DNA of 64,000 nt from Trissonchulus latispiculum (Eukaryota > Nematoda > Enoplea > Enoplida > Ironidae): NCBI GenBank assembly GCA_030248195.1, contig JASAND010013007.1, forward strand, positions 1 through 64,000, given 5' to 3'. A program made the position numbers and the translations under genes. The notes under the pieces were generated by a model that made no database searches, was not told the origin of the DNA, and saw only the letters and a program-made list of their open reading frames with translations. This document shows, in pieces, positions 12,801 through 24,830 of the stretch (position 1 is its first letter; each line of letters opens with the position of its first letter).

Positions 12801-14319
12801 CAAAACGGACTCCGGGAATGAGCTGGGCGCACCAGAAAACCTCTATGGACAAAGTTTTGAGAGGCCATGCACAGTCCTATATGGTGTTCTTGGAAGTCGG
12901 TACCGACTTGACCCTCCCGACAGCAAAGTGGAACCAGCCCAGCAAAATGGGTGGGTCGGACGGCAAAACGGACACCGGAAATGAGCTGGGCGCACCAGAA
13001 AACCCCTATGGACAAAGTTTTGAGAGGCTCTGCACAGCCCTATATGGTGTTCTTGGAAGTCGCTATGAGCCGACTTTGCGGCGCCACTGTGGCGCTGTGG
13101 CGCAGCTGCGGCGCAAAAAAAGTAGCGATTCTTAAATTCTTTAGAGGGTACTACTAGACCCTATAGCCCTTTAGGTTGGCCCACCGCTGCAGATCACGTG
13201 AAAGCGGAGAACATTATGTACAATACAACCATCAAATAGGAGAAACCGGAAAAAAACATCGCCGCCATAACCGGTCCGGGGCGTAACTTTTTAACGGTAA
13301 GTGATACGGGGCTGAAATCCACATGCATCTATCAAAAGATTTTGAGTACACAGACCTAGCAAGATTCCGCAGACACTGGTGGGCTGGGTTTAGGCTTATA
13401 AATTTTCCACGGAATAGCACTGTATCGGTCGGAATCTTGCTGTCTAAGTTTTGCTGTTTCATAATTCCATGGAAAATCTCCGATGAAGCTGGAAACTGGC
13501 CAGCCGTGCCCTTAACTATGAAGTTTCACACATCTAATACATATAAAACAGCCTCGTCTTTAAATCGATTTATCGGAATCTAGTTTAGTCAGTTTTAAGC
13601 GACAAAACATTCCATGGACATCCTCCCATTTGTTAAGCTCTACAATTTTCCACGGAATGTCGCCAATAAATCTTTGAAACGCCTAATCTGCGGAATCTTG
13701 CTAGGTTTGTGTACTCGAAATCTTTCGATAGATGCAACAGATATACTAAACTCGATGTGTTCTACAATTTGCGCATGAAATCTGCGCAGGATTTTGCGCA
13801 GCTTTTGCGCAGCTTATTTTACACTGTCTCCAGCCACTTTTCACACATATTATAGGGGTCGCTGCCGCGACCCCTATGATACGTAATCGATTTTCTCTAG
13901 GCCAAAAAGTGAGGGGGGGATCAACAGTATGCAAAAATAGCCCGTTTTCTACGTGTATTGCTGTATATATATACGTAGCTAAGCTAAAAAGGGCAAAAAA
14001 TCAAGTTAGAGTGCCGAAATAAACGATTTTAGACAACAAAATTCCTGCTAAGCCGGAAAATATATATTTGAGATTTGAAAATCTGAAAAATTTTCTGAAA
14101 CCGCTTATGGTGAGTGGAAGCACAAAAAAATGGGGGGGGGGGCGAAAGGGGGAGGTGCGCCCAAAAAGTAGGGGGTGCCCCCACCTCCCACTAAAATAAC
14201 CCAGACGTACAAATATATATACTTTCGTATGTACACTTACGGAAATTCTCTTTCAACTGAGCCAAGCCAGAACTAAAAAGCCAGTCCACTACGTCCTTAT
14301 CCAGTCCATCCTTGTCCAT
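8817..14319 (-). CDS. SAM-like domain protein with Ser/Thr/Pro-rich tail (six exons)
   Basis: Minus-strand exons with consistent phases are 14241-14319, 11975-12210, 10817-11059, 9902-10054 and 9375-9515, plus exon 6 at 8817-9047 (acceptor TTTTAG, donor GTAAGT). Exons 1-2 encode about 100 residues with a SAM-like pattern (DVVDWLFSSGLAQL, then NLADLLGVNLMTAAKI), usually a protein-interaction or oligomerisation fold. Exon 3 has a basic patch (SKRRQKRR) and many TP and SP sites. Exons 4-5 are Ser-rich and acidic. Exon 5 meets TGA at 9375-9377, giving about 283 residues. If the AT doublet at this point is a micro-insertion, the frame would reach a phase-0 donor (GATGCG/GTTAGT) and continue into phase-0 exon 6, which encodes 77 compact residues I do not recognise. 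The gene reads toward the palindrome centre. SAM assignment is by motif only, and the function is unknown. Confidence 0.6.
9780..9856. repeat. Long TA microsatellite, right arm
   Basis: Mirror of the 6784-6876 tract, in the intron between exons 4 and 5 of the right-arm gene. The length differs from the left tract, as expected for independent slippage. Confidence 0.9.
10625..10690. repeat. AAT trinucleotide repeat
   Basis: Two runs of TAA units separated by GCAATGC. A much shorter ATT run sits at the mirrored place (about 5940-5960), so the repeat has expanded in one arm only. Confidence 0.7.
13320..13740. repeat. Mirrored copy of the MITE-like unit
   Basis: Reverse complement of 2848-3257, with the same terminal inverted repeats (CATCTATCAAAAGATTTT near 13324 and CTTTCGATAGATGC near 13722). 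It is non-coding. Confidence 0.6.
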
Positions 14320-16563
14320 GGCGAATAACACAAGAGTATATACAGCTTTATACGTATATATGGCGAAAAGGATACAAACACATAAACGTGAAAATCATAA
14401 ACGATATTGTTGAAGCCTACAACTTAAAATAGTGCAACACATGTCATAAACAGCTGTGGGCTTTATTCCAGACAATTTTGCCGAGGTGAACTCTTTGGAG
14501 GGGGGGAGGCCGCTGGGTTTTTTATAGGCCAAAAAATTGCGTGTATTCTATGTATACTGCTACAACTAAGCTCAAAAGTGCTCAAAAATCAAGTTTTAGT
14601 ACCAAAATAGACGATTGTTGACCAAAAATCCTTGAAATTTGGCATTTTCTGGGCACCTTATAGTGAGTGGGGGGAGGCCCAAAAAAGTGAGGGGAACGAG
14701 TGGGGGGGAAACCCAAAAAGAGGGGGCCCACCCACTGGCGGATCCAGGATTTCGTGACGGGGTGCCGTAAAATTTATCCAGCGGGGGGCCTCGGGGGCGG
14801 AGCCCCCAGAAGTTGAAGAAATTTTGTTTTTGCAATAAAATCGGCCTTCGGATCTTTAATTCTTTTTATACTGAAGAACTGAACAAATTTTTTAAAATTC
14901 TTGACTTTTTAGGCAATCATGGTAATTTTTTCCGAAAAATCGGATGCATTTCAAGCTTTTTCCTCGCAAATGCAATAAATATGCGGTTAAAAAGCAGAAA
15001 ATTCGCGCCGACGGCGCGAAATTTTTTGGTTTTTTGCCAGGGTTTTTTTTTCAAAATTTCACCTGTGCTTTTTAGTGTGTTTTTTAAGAAAATTCTGAAC
15101 GTTAAATATTTGCATTGATGACGTCGGTTGTGCACTACAGGGGGTCTGGGGGGCGGAGCCCCCCAGTCGTTGAGAATTTTTTTAAAATTGTGAAAATTTT
15201 GGTCTGAAATCCTTCAAACCTTTTACTTTTCGACAGTTTATTTTATTCCAGTCATTTCCAGAATTTGAAAACGTAATTTCATAGAATAATTTGCCTGTAC
15301 AATCCCTAATGACACCGTTGCTTAGAATAATGAAGGCTACGCGAAAACCAATGCACAGACGAAAACAAACAGAAGTAAAAACATAGATATATAGCGGATA
15401 TCTGCGCCGAAGGCGCAAAAGTTTTTGGAAAAACTTAAAAATTAGGCTTAAAAATAATATAAATTCGCTCCTTCCGGTGAAAATGTGAGTGTGCTTTTTA
15501 GTGTGTTTTTTAAAATTTTGCGTGTTTTTTTTAAAAAAAGTGTGCGAAAACACAATAAAAACACAAAAAAACAGTGTTTTTTGCCCTTTTTCCTCTTTCT
15601 CTCCTTAATTTTTCCTACCTTCCAATCGCGACGGGGGGGGCGGCCGCCCCCCCCCCCCCCCTGGATCCGCCCCTGGGCCCACCCCCCCCCCACTAAACAA
15701 AACCCAGGGCCGCGCGGGGAAGACATTTAGGAGGCAGCTGAACTTATTCTACTGGGGGGCTCCCCATAACCGACCCTCCCCCCAAAATAAAAGTGGGTGC
15801 CCCTTTTGGTATCGAAGTTTGCCCTGAAAAATTCGCTGAGAAGGCCAAATTTTCAAAAATTTTCTTGCTCCGCCAGAGATTTTTACTCATTTTTTGCATT
15901 TTTTCAAACTAAATATGCGTATTTTCGTAATATAAGTCACCTTTAACACTGCATGCAAGAAAAATAGCGCTAGAAAAACATGCCCAGAATAAGCACAGCA
16001 GAGAGGGGGCAGAGATTTACAAAAATTGAAAGAATAGAAAATTTATGGGTTTTTGGCCATGGAAAACCCACCACTTCGAAGCGATAACCCTATATAGGTG
16101 TCAGGGTATTTATAGGAGTTGTTTCGGGGGAGGGGGAGGGCATAGTTTCACCTGGGGGGGAGGGGGGAGTTGGTAGTCCTCCCAAAAATTTCAAGCCCCT
16201 TTGCCCCCCAGACTTGTGACTTTCCCTCCACCAACTTTCGGCTACCCCTATCCGACCCCTCCAGCCCTTTTTGAAGCCAAAAAGAAATAATTGTCATTTT
16301 TTGAAAACATTTTTTTGAATTTGGACTGACGTAATATATATATATATATATATATATATACTGGCATTTTTTTAGGGTTTTGAATGTGGGGGGCTTCACC
16401 CCCCCTAGGGAGGGGGAAGCGGGGGGGGGGGGGGGGCTTCCGAAAATGGGGGGTGCGAGCCAAAGGTAAAAATATCCCAAAATTTTTAGCGAAAAATTAG
16501 TATTTTTAAGCTTAAAATGAGCTTATAAGTCCATAAATTAGCTAAAAATTGAGAACATTTTTG

Positions 16564-17265
16564 AAAATTTGACCTCAAAAACCTAATTTTTTCACACTTT
16601 TGGGCGACCCCCCCCCAAAAGTGGGTGGGGGCTTGCCGAAAAGTGGGGAAGGGGGCTCCGAAAAGTGGAGGGAGAACCGAAAAGTGGGGGGACCACCCCC
16701 CCCCACTGAAAAATATATAGCTATTTATATATTAAATAGCTAGATATATAGCTTTAAAACCTTGTAAAAACGCCTAAAACAAAATAAATATAAGCCTTGT
16801 TTTGTCGAAATAAGCGTTAAATACAGAAAATGTGTATTTTTAGGCCATTTTTTGGATTTTCTGAGGTCCCATTTTGGGGGAGGTGCCCTTATCACATTTT
16901 GGAGATCGACCGACAAATTTCCAAAATTTACCCCCCCCCCGCCAAAATTTCCGGTGAAACCATGGGGGGAGATTTATTTGCAAAAATGAGCCAACGATGG
17001 TATTTTGCTTATTTTGCATGGTGAAACGCTAACAGTTCTCAACAATACCTGGATGTGGGCTAAAAAATACATTTTCACGAAAAAATTCCGGCGAAGCCGG
17101 AAACTTTTTTAAAAGTCGCCTATTTTTGACAAAAATTTGGGCACCCAAAGAATCCAGAGGGGGGAGCAGAAGTCCTGGGAGGGGGCAATTTGGGGAGAAG
17201 CATTTTCCCCTGCCCGACCACGACTAGTCTCCCCTCCAAGCACGACAGGTGACACACACATATAT

Positions 17266-17323
<58 letters not shown>

Positions 17324-18400
17324 ATATATCTATATATGCCTATAATATCGTACTGAGGGTGGAGTGCATACGTGTAACGTGGGGGACCCATTCGTTTGTC
17401 CAGCCCCCAGAATTTTTATGGGGGGACGCCCCTCCCAACTGAGGGGAGTATAAACTTATTATTCATAAAGAAATAATGACTTATTATTGTGAGAAATATA
17501 CACACATTGTTCGCCGTTTTCTAGACTTCCGGACTGAATTTTACTAAGTTGTAACGGACTTTAATTAAAAATATCAACAATATATATATTTGTCATATTT
17601 GTGCAAAAACGTCAAACTCTTACACCAAAACGAGACTTATATAAAATCACAGAAAACGCTGCGAACCATATCTGAGGAAATTTCCCCCAAATGGACAACC
17701 TTCGAACTTTTGGAGGCTGCCATGACCACCAAATGGCTAGCTCTAATATCCCAGCATTATCATATAGGCATAGTTTCCTTGGGGGGGGGGGGGGTCGGGG
17801 GGGCTATCCCTCAAAAATTTTTGACCAAATTTACCCCCCCCCCCCCGATTTTTTGCTTACACTCCCCCAACTTTTGGCTACCCTCCACGAACCCCCCCAC
17901 AACGATTTTTGGACCCAAAAAGTTAGCTAAATTTGGTCGAAAAATGGTCATTTTTTGAAACATTTTTCTAAAATTTTGACCTAAAATCGCTTTAGAACGG
18001 TGCAAAAACACCTAAAACGTTAAGAACAAGCCTTATTTTGATGAAAATAGGGCTAAATTACAGACAATTTTGCATTTTTGGCCATTTTTCGAAATTTCTG
18101 AGGTCCAAATTCTGGGGGGGGGTACCCCCATCACATTTCGGAGGTCGGCCAAGATTTACCCCCCCCCAGACCCAAAGTTCCAGGGAAACTGTGATATAGG
18201 TGTACCAGACTACAGTTTGTTTCCTGTCAGACTTCCCCCTCCCCAAGAAAAAGTCAAAATGACCCCCTGCCCCACCTCGGCAACTCTCCCCCCAAGACCT
18301 GCACTACCTCGACAACATCGCCCCAACCCCGACAGGCATAGGTCTGTTAGGAATGAAGGGGGGACCCCTCCGCATAGGTGTGGCTGGGCAAAAAATCGGC
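16564..18400. repeat. Homopolymer-rich dispersed repeats
   Basis: Alternating poly-C/poly-G tracts and AT-rich sequence. Two related copies contain GGCCATTTTT, TCTGAGGTCC and ATCACATTT (about 16838-16945 and 18070-18175). A TA microsatellite lies at 17260-17335. All open frames cross these repeats and look spurious. I see no gene. Confidence 0.6.
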
Positions 18401-18404
18401 TAGC

Positions 18405-18670
18405 AATTTATGTGTCTCACAAGGGGGGGGGGTTCGTAGATGCGTCTCGCATTACGCATTCATGTGTCTCACTCTTCTTTTGTCGTTTATGTGTCTCTCG
18501 TTTACGCCATTCATGTGTCTCACTTTGTTGTCGCGTGTTTTATGTGTCTCTCGTTTCAGCCATTCATGTGTCACTTTTAGTTGTCTTCTTTTCATGTGTC
18601 TCTCTCTCGCCGTTTATGTGTCTCTCTCAGTTAATTGCCATGCTTTCAGCATTTTATGTGTCTCACTGTT
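18405..18670 (+). repeat. Degenerate tandem repeat built on TTYATGTGTCTC
   Basis: The phrase ATGTGTCTC or a one-base variant recurs about nine times at irregular spacing of about 20-40 bp, often after CATTC or CGTTT. In one frame it reads as a repeating F-M-C-L peptide, which I take to be a by-product of the repeat. No promoter or splice site supports translation. Confidence 0.7.
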
Positions 18671-18859
18671 GGTTTTACTCTTCACTTTTGTTTGTTGCTT
18701 TTTAGTTCGTTTTATGTATGGTTTGTTATGCTATGCATCACCTTATTGTTGTTTTTTTGTCAAACCCTTCCACCTTCCACGGCCTTCTCCTCTTTATACT
18801 GTTTGACCATTTTATTTATACCATTTAACTGATTATTTGAAGTTCATACCGGAACAGTA

Positions 18860-18925
18860 CGTCTAGTGTAGTGGCTATGTTGCAAGGTGCGTTGTTCAAT
18901 TCCTGGTTCGAACCTTTTTTTATTT
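18860..18925 (+). other. tRNA-like / SINE-head-like sequence
   Basis: A box-A-like TAGTGTAGTGGCTA at about 18868 is followed about 35 bp later by a box-B-like GGTTCGAACC and then a T7 run, matching the layout of an RNA polymerase III promoter and terminator. The T-arm and acceptor stems do not pair well, so this is not a working tRNA. A tRNA-derived SINE head or a decayed tRNA fits best. Confidence 0.35.
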
Positions 18926-19299
18926 TGCTCTATTTTGCCCTTCTTAAGTTTGTATTGGTTTCTAGTGTGCACGTTGTAATTTGTAATAGTGAAGGGCGTA
19001 ACTAAACGCTGCCTGAGTACACCAGATTGTCTTCTCTAGCAACTCCAAAAGACACATTCAAATCGGACACTTCAATCTACAAATTTTGGCCGTCTACTGT
19101 ACAGTTAACTAAGTGTTTATGCTATCGCAATGTATGTCGCGATTTCAATGCGTTTTGTCTTCGTTTTAAGACCCAGCGGAACTGCAAATTAAGTTTTGAC
19201 AGCTCAAGCGTTTATGAGGAGATTCTGCAGGGAGACGGAGGGAGTGAAGCCGAGACACATGCCGCTTTAAGCTGCCCGGGTCCTATAGATTAATTTTGT

Positions 19300-22200
19300 T
19301 TCGATCACTGCAGAACGCACATGTTGCAGGTGGACGGGGAACAAATGAAAGTGACTGTTAGATTATTTATGTTTCGATCACTGCAGGACGCACACGTTGC
19401 AGGTGGACGGGAAACAAATGAAAATGACTGTTATGTTTCGATCACTGCAGGGGGCATATCCTGTAGGCGAATGTGAAAAAAAGAAAACGATGACAGCAGT
19501 ACCGTTTGTGTTACTAATTTTTTCCACGACAACTCTAGATCTGTTCCTATCAAACTGTACCATTAATAGCATAAGATGCAGTCTTACAATGTAGAGACAG
19601 TTTGCTATCATATACTGTAGGCGTTGTTACTTGTCATTGTCACAATTATATTGCAAATGGAAACTAAAATCATTTTTGTGTTTGTAACACTGACGGTAGA
19701 TCTGTGGCTATGAAACTGTACCATTGAAAACTCCCCGCGTCCTGTATAATAGTTCTGTTTTGCTCTCTGAAATCTTCCACGCCAACGAGAGGAAATGAAA
19801 ATGATGACAGTAGTACGGATTCGGCGTGTTTTTCTAAATTATTTTCGCAACATTAATAGCATAAGATTGTTTCCTGAAGTCACATAATTATAGCCTAGTG
19901 AAAGGCTAGCCAAACATGTTTTGGTCTCTTTCCACGCCAACGAGGGGAAATGAAAATGATGACAGTAGTACGGATTCGGCGTATTTTTCTAAATTATTTT
20001 CGCAACATTAATAGCATAAGATTGTTTCCGGATGTCACATAATTATAGCCTAGTGAAAGGCTAGCCAAAAATGAACGGTAGCTATCGATATGTCAACCAG
20101 ACACAGTTATGCGCAATTTTACTTAAGGTGATTTTGATTTATTTCTGTGACATGTTTCATTAGTTGACTTCCAGGACAAGAAAAACGCAAGCAGAATCAA
20201 CCAAACAAATACTATTCAAGCGCCACCTAGTGGCGCTGAGTTCAACGCTAGTTTTACATGTTTGTTAATTTGCATTTCCATTAAGAATACAGTCTCTGCG
20301 TCAAGCGTTTTAAAAATTGATTTTAAAAACAGTTTACTAGCCATACACTGCTAGCGTTGTTAATAGATCTTGTCGCAATTATATTGCAAATGGAAAACTA
20401 AAATGGTTGATGTGTTTAAAGCACTGACGCTTCCCTGGATGTAAGTTTTGGGCGCCACAGGCAGCTCTGTTAATTTTTGACTAGTCTTGTAAAAGACTTC
20501 TCTTTTGTGTCTTCTATGGTGATCCGTTGATAACACTAGACAGACATTCGGCGTATGTTACTAACTTTTTCTCGCAGGTATGAGAGAACTGTTTCTATCA
20601 AACTGAACAATTAAAAGCATAAGTATAGCGTTTGTTACAAAGTTTAACACGCGAAAACTGCAGATCTGTTGCTATCAAACTGTACCATTAAAGGCTCCCC
20701 GGGTCCTGTAGATTAATTATGCTTCGATCACTGCAGGACGCACATCTTACAGGTGGACAGGGAACAAATGAAAATGACTGTTATATTTCGCTCACTGCAG
20801 GGGGCACATCCTGCAGGCGAACGGGAAAAAATGAAAACGATGACAGCAGTATCGCTTGTGTTGCTAAGTACTGCTAGCGTTGTTAATAGATCTTGTCGCA
20901 ATTATATTGCAAATGGAAAACTAAAATGGTTGATGTGTTTAAAGCACTGACGCTTCCCTGGATGTAAGTTTTGGGCGCCACAGGCAGCTCTGTTAATTTT
21001 TGACTAGTCTTGTAAAAGACTTCTCTTTTGTGTCTTCTATGGTGATCCGTTGATAACACTAGACAGACATTCGGCGTATGTTACTAACTTTTTCTCGCAG
21101 GTATGAGAGAACTGTTTCTATCAAACTGAACAATTAAAAGCATAAGTATAGCGTTTGTTACAAAGTTTAACACGCGAAAACTGCAGATCTGTTGCTATCA
21201 AACTGTACCATTAAAGGCTCCCCGGGTCCTGTAGATTAATTATGCTTCGATCACTGCAGGACGCACATCTTACAGGTGGACAGGGAACAAATGAAAATGA
21301 CTGTTATGTTTCGCTCACTGTAGGGGGCACATCCTGCAGGCGAACGGGAAAAAATGAAAACGATGACAGCAGTATCGCTTGTGTTGCTAAGTTTTTCCAC
21401 GACAACTCGAGGGGTGGACGGGAACAAATGATAATGACTGTTATGTTTCGCTCACTGCAGGGGGCACATCCTGTAGGCGAACGGGAAAAAATGAAAACGA
21501 TGACAGCAGTATCGTTTGTGTTACTAAGTTTTTCCGTGACAAGTCGATATCTGTTCCTATCAAACTGTACCATTAATAGCATAAGATGCAGTATTACAAT
21601 GTAGAGTCAGTTTGCTAGTATATACTGTTGGCGTTGTTACTTGACATTGTCACTATTATATTGCAAATGGAAAACTAAAATCATTTTTGTGTTTGTAACA
21701 CTGACGGTAGTTTGCAAGCATATACTGTTGGCGTTGTTACTTGACATTGTCACTATTATGTTGCAAATGGAAAACTAAAATCATTTTTGTGTTTGTAACA
21801 CTGACGGTAGATCTGTGGCTATGTAACTGTACCATTGAAAACTCTCCGCGTCCTGTATATTAGTTCTGTTTCGCTCTCTGGAATCTTCCACGCCAACGAG
21901 GGGAAATGAAAATGATGACAGAAGTATGGAGAAATTCGCCGTATTTTTCTAAATTATTTTCGCAACATTAATAGCATAAGATTGTTTCCGGAAGTCACAA
22001 AATTATAGCCTAGTGAAAGGCTAGCCAAAAATGAACGGTAGCTATCGATATGTCAACAAGACAAAGTTATGCGCAATTTTACTTAAGGTGATTTTGATTT
22101 ATTTCTGTGACATGTTTCATTAGTTTGACATCCAGGTCAAGAAAAACGCAAGCAGAATCAACCAAACAAATACTATTCAAGCGCCACCTAGTGGCGCCGA

Positions 22201-23750
22201 GTTCAAAGCTAGTTTAACATGTTTGTTAATTTGCATTTCCATTAAGAATACGGTCTGTGCGTCAAGTGTTTTACAAATTAATTTTAAAAACAGTTTTCTA
22301 GCCATACACTGCTAGCGTTGTTACTTGACATTGTCACTATTATATTGCAAATGGAAAACTAAAATCATTTTTGTGTTTGTAACACTGACGGTAGATCTGT
22401 GGCTATGTAACTGTACCATTGAAAACTCCCCGCGTCCTGTATATTAGTTCTGTTTCGCTCTCTGGAATCTTCCACGCCAACGAGGGGAAATGAAAATGAT
22501 GACAGAAGTATGGAGAAATTCGCCGTATTTTTCTAAATTATTTTCGCAACATTAATAGCATAAGATTGTTTCCGGAAGTCACAAAATTATAGCCTAGTGA
22601 AAGGCTAGCCAAAAATGAACGGTAGCTATCGATATGTCAACAAGACAAAGTTATGCGCAATTTTACTTAAGGTGATTTTGATTTATTTCTGTGACATGTT
22701 TCATTAGTTTGACATCCAGGTCAAGAAAAACGCAAGCAGAATCAACCAAACAAATACTATTCAAGCGCCACCTAGTGGCGCCGAGTTCAAAGCTAGTTTA
22801 ACATGTTTGTTAATTTGCATTTCCATTAAGAATACGGTCTGTGCGTCAAGTGTTTTACAAATTAATTTTAAAAACAGTTTTCTAGCCATACACTGCTAGC
22901 GTTGTTAATAGATGTTGTCGCAATTATGGAAAACTAAAATGGTTGATGTGTTTAAAGCACTGACGCTTCCCTGGATGTAAGTTTTGGGCGCCACAGGCAG
23001 CTCTGTTAATTTTTGACTAGTCTTGTAAAAGACTTCTCTTTTCTGTATGCTATGGGGATCCGTTGCTAACACTTGAGGAAAGTTCGGCGTATGTTACTAA
23101 CTTATTCTCGAGATATGAGAGAACTGTTGAGAACAGAATCAAACTGTACCATTAAAAGCATAAGTATAGCGTTTGTTACAAAGCTTAACATGCGAAAACT
23201 GCAGATCTGTTGCTATCAAACTGTACCATTAAAGGCTCCCCGGGTCCTGTAGATTAGTTATGTTTCGACCACTGCAGGACGCACATCTTGCAGGTGGACG
23301 GGAAACAAATGAAAATGACTATTATGTTTCGCTCACTGCAGGGGGCACATCCTGCAGGCGAACGGGAAAAAATGAAAACGATGACAGCAGTACCGCTCGT
23401 TTTGCTAAGTTTTTCCACGACAACTCGATATCTTTTCCTATCAAACTGTACCATTAATAGCATAAGATGCAGTCTTACATTGTAGAGACAGTTTGCTACC
23501 ATATACTGTTAGCGTTTGTTTCAAAGTTTTCTCGCAGGGATCAGATCATGCAGGCGAACTCTGTACTGAGATATACCAACGCGAAGATTCTGATAAGACA
23601 AAGATATGTGCTTTCTACCTTGTATTAATTTCTTTTCATTTTTCTACGAATACCGCAGTACATTGCCTTTGCATTGGTAAGAAATATTGTAGCCTAGTGA
23701 AAGGCTAGCCAAAAATGAACGGTAGCTATCGATACGTCAATTACCTCATA
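19300..23750. repeat. Complex tandem satellite array
   Basis: The region is a patchwork of a few modules: a short one with CACTGCAGGRNGCACATC and ATGAAAAYGATGACAG, one with GCGCCACCTAGTGGCGC (itself a palindrome), and one with GACGCTTCCCTGGATG. Two large recent tandem duplications are clear: about 523 bp (20348-20870 and 20871-21393) and about 584 bp (from about 21740 and again from about 22324), both almost identical. Small open frames repeat with the modules and shift between copies. There is no gene I can support. Confidence 0.85.
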
Positions 23751-24830
23751 GTTTTGTACAATTTTACTTAAGCTGATTTTGTATTCTTTCTGTTGCACGT
23801 TTCATTATTCAGACTTCCTGTAACACAGAAGCGTCTAACAATCTAGCCAGCTGTTCCCTATTACAGCACTATCTAGTCGGTTAATGTTTCTCTTAATTTG
23901 CATTTTTAATTACAAGACACATCTTGGAGATGCGGGAAAAAAGAAAAAGATAACAACAGTACACCGAGTGTTACTAGCGTATCCCCTAGTTGATTGATAT
24001 TTTCCAATAATAATGTACAATTAATACCATAAAGTACTGTCTCAAAATGATACGAATGACACGTTCCACTAGTTTCAACTTTATTTTAACAAAAACTCGT
24101 AGAATCAAAAAACAGAAGGATATTTGCTCATCACTTTATATTATTTCACTTAAAACATTTCGGTGTACATCATTTCACAATGCATTTTTCATTTGTTAGA
24201 TTTATTATATCATAAACAACTTCTATATTTTAATATCAGAAACATCTTCTATAACCAATAGCTTCAATAATGTAATATCAGAAAACCAATTGTGAAATTG
24301 TCAAGTTGTTTCTTAAATTATTGCAAGTATAGTTACAAAAAGAATATACCATATTCTGATAATGAAAAACTTCTTCGTATCATTTTAAGTATTACATTGC
24401 TTTTAGGACGTCTAGTTGCAAAAGAAGATAGTATATTAAATGTACAACAACAATGTGCCGTAAAAAGTGCATAGCCGATCACGGGCTAGCAAACACACAT
24501 TTTGTTAACGTAATAAATTAAAGTAAAGTAGGAACTTATCCACTTCTATTATTTACCTAATTCATTACATCTGCTGTTTGTAGTTCCGAAACGTGTATGC
24601 TGAAATCCGACACAGATTCTTACCACCACAAAACTGCACACTTCCTAAAACACTAATTCACATGAATCTAGCGAAACAGTGAAATAATAAAGAAGTCATT
24701 AGCAACAAAGGCAACGTATAATTTATAATATCAAAATTCATAAGAAAATGAACCAATGGCGATAGCTAGTAGAAACAAGCCTGTCATTATGCAACAATTG
24801 CAATGGCAGAATCCGTGAAATAGACATAGG
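23751..24830. other. AT-rich non-coding stretch
   Basis: The edge of the satellite (to about 24000) is followed by AT-rich sequence without splice-supported or conserved-looking frames. Nothing else is recognised. Confidence 0.5.

Larger units (their letters stand above)
8351..16563 (-). repeat. Right arm of giant palindrome
   Basis: Reverse-complement counterpart of the left arm. It holds the better preserved gene copy (8817-14319, minus strand), the mirrored microsatellites (9780-9856, 12240-12275, 16335-16360), the mirrored MITE-like unit and the mirrored tandem blocks. Sequence to the right of 16563 has no visible partner only because the window starts at position 1. Confidence 0.93.

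Noticed and set aside
1..16563. Palindrome as a missed-adapter sequencing artefact
   Set aside because: The arms differ in microsatellite length, AAT expansion, many substitutions and indels, with a gradient toward the centre. A single molecule read twice would not show this. A join of two haplotypes or loci remains possible.
18405..18670. CRISPR-like array
   Set aside because: The repeated phrase is about 9-12 nt, spacers vary widely, and the context is eukaryotic with no cas genes.
19027..23708. Small ORFs with a recurring RSLQGAHPAGER-type peptide
   Set aside because: They track the satellite modules, break differently in each copy and lack splice or start support.
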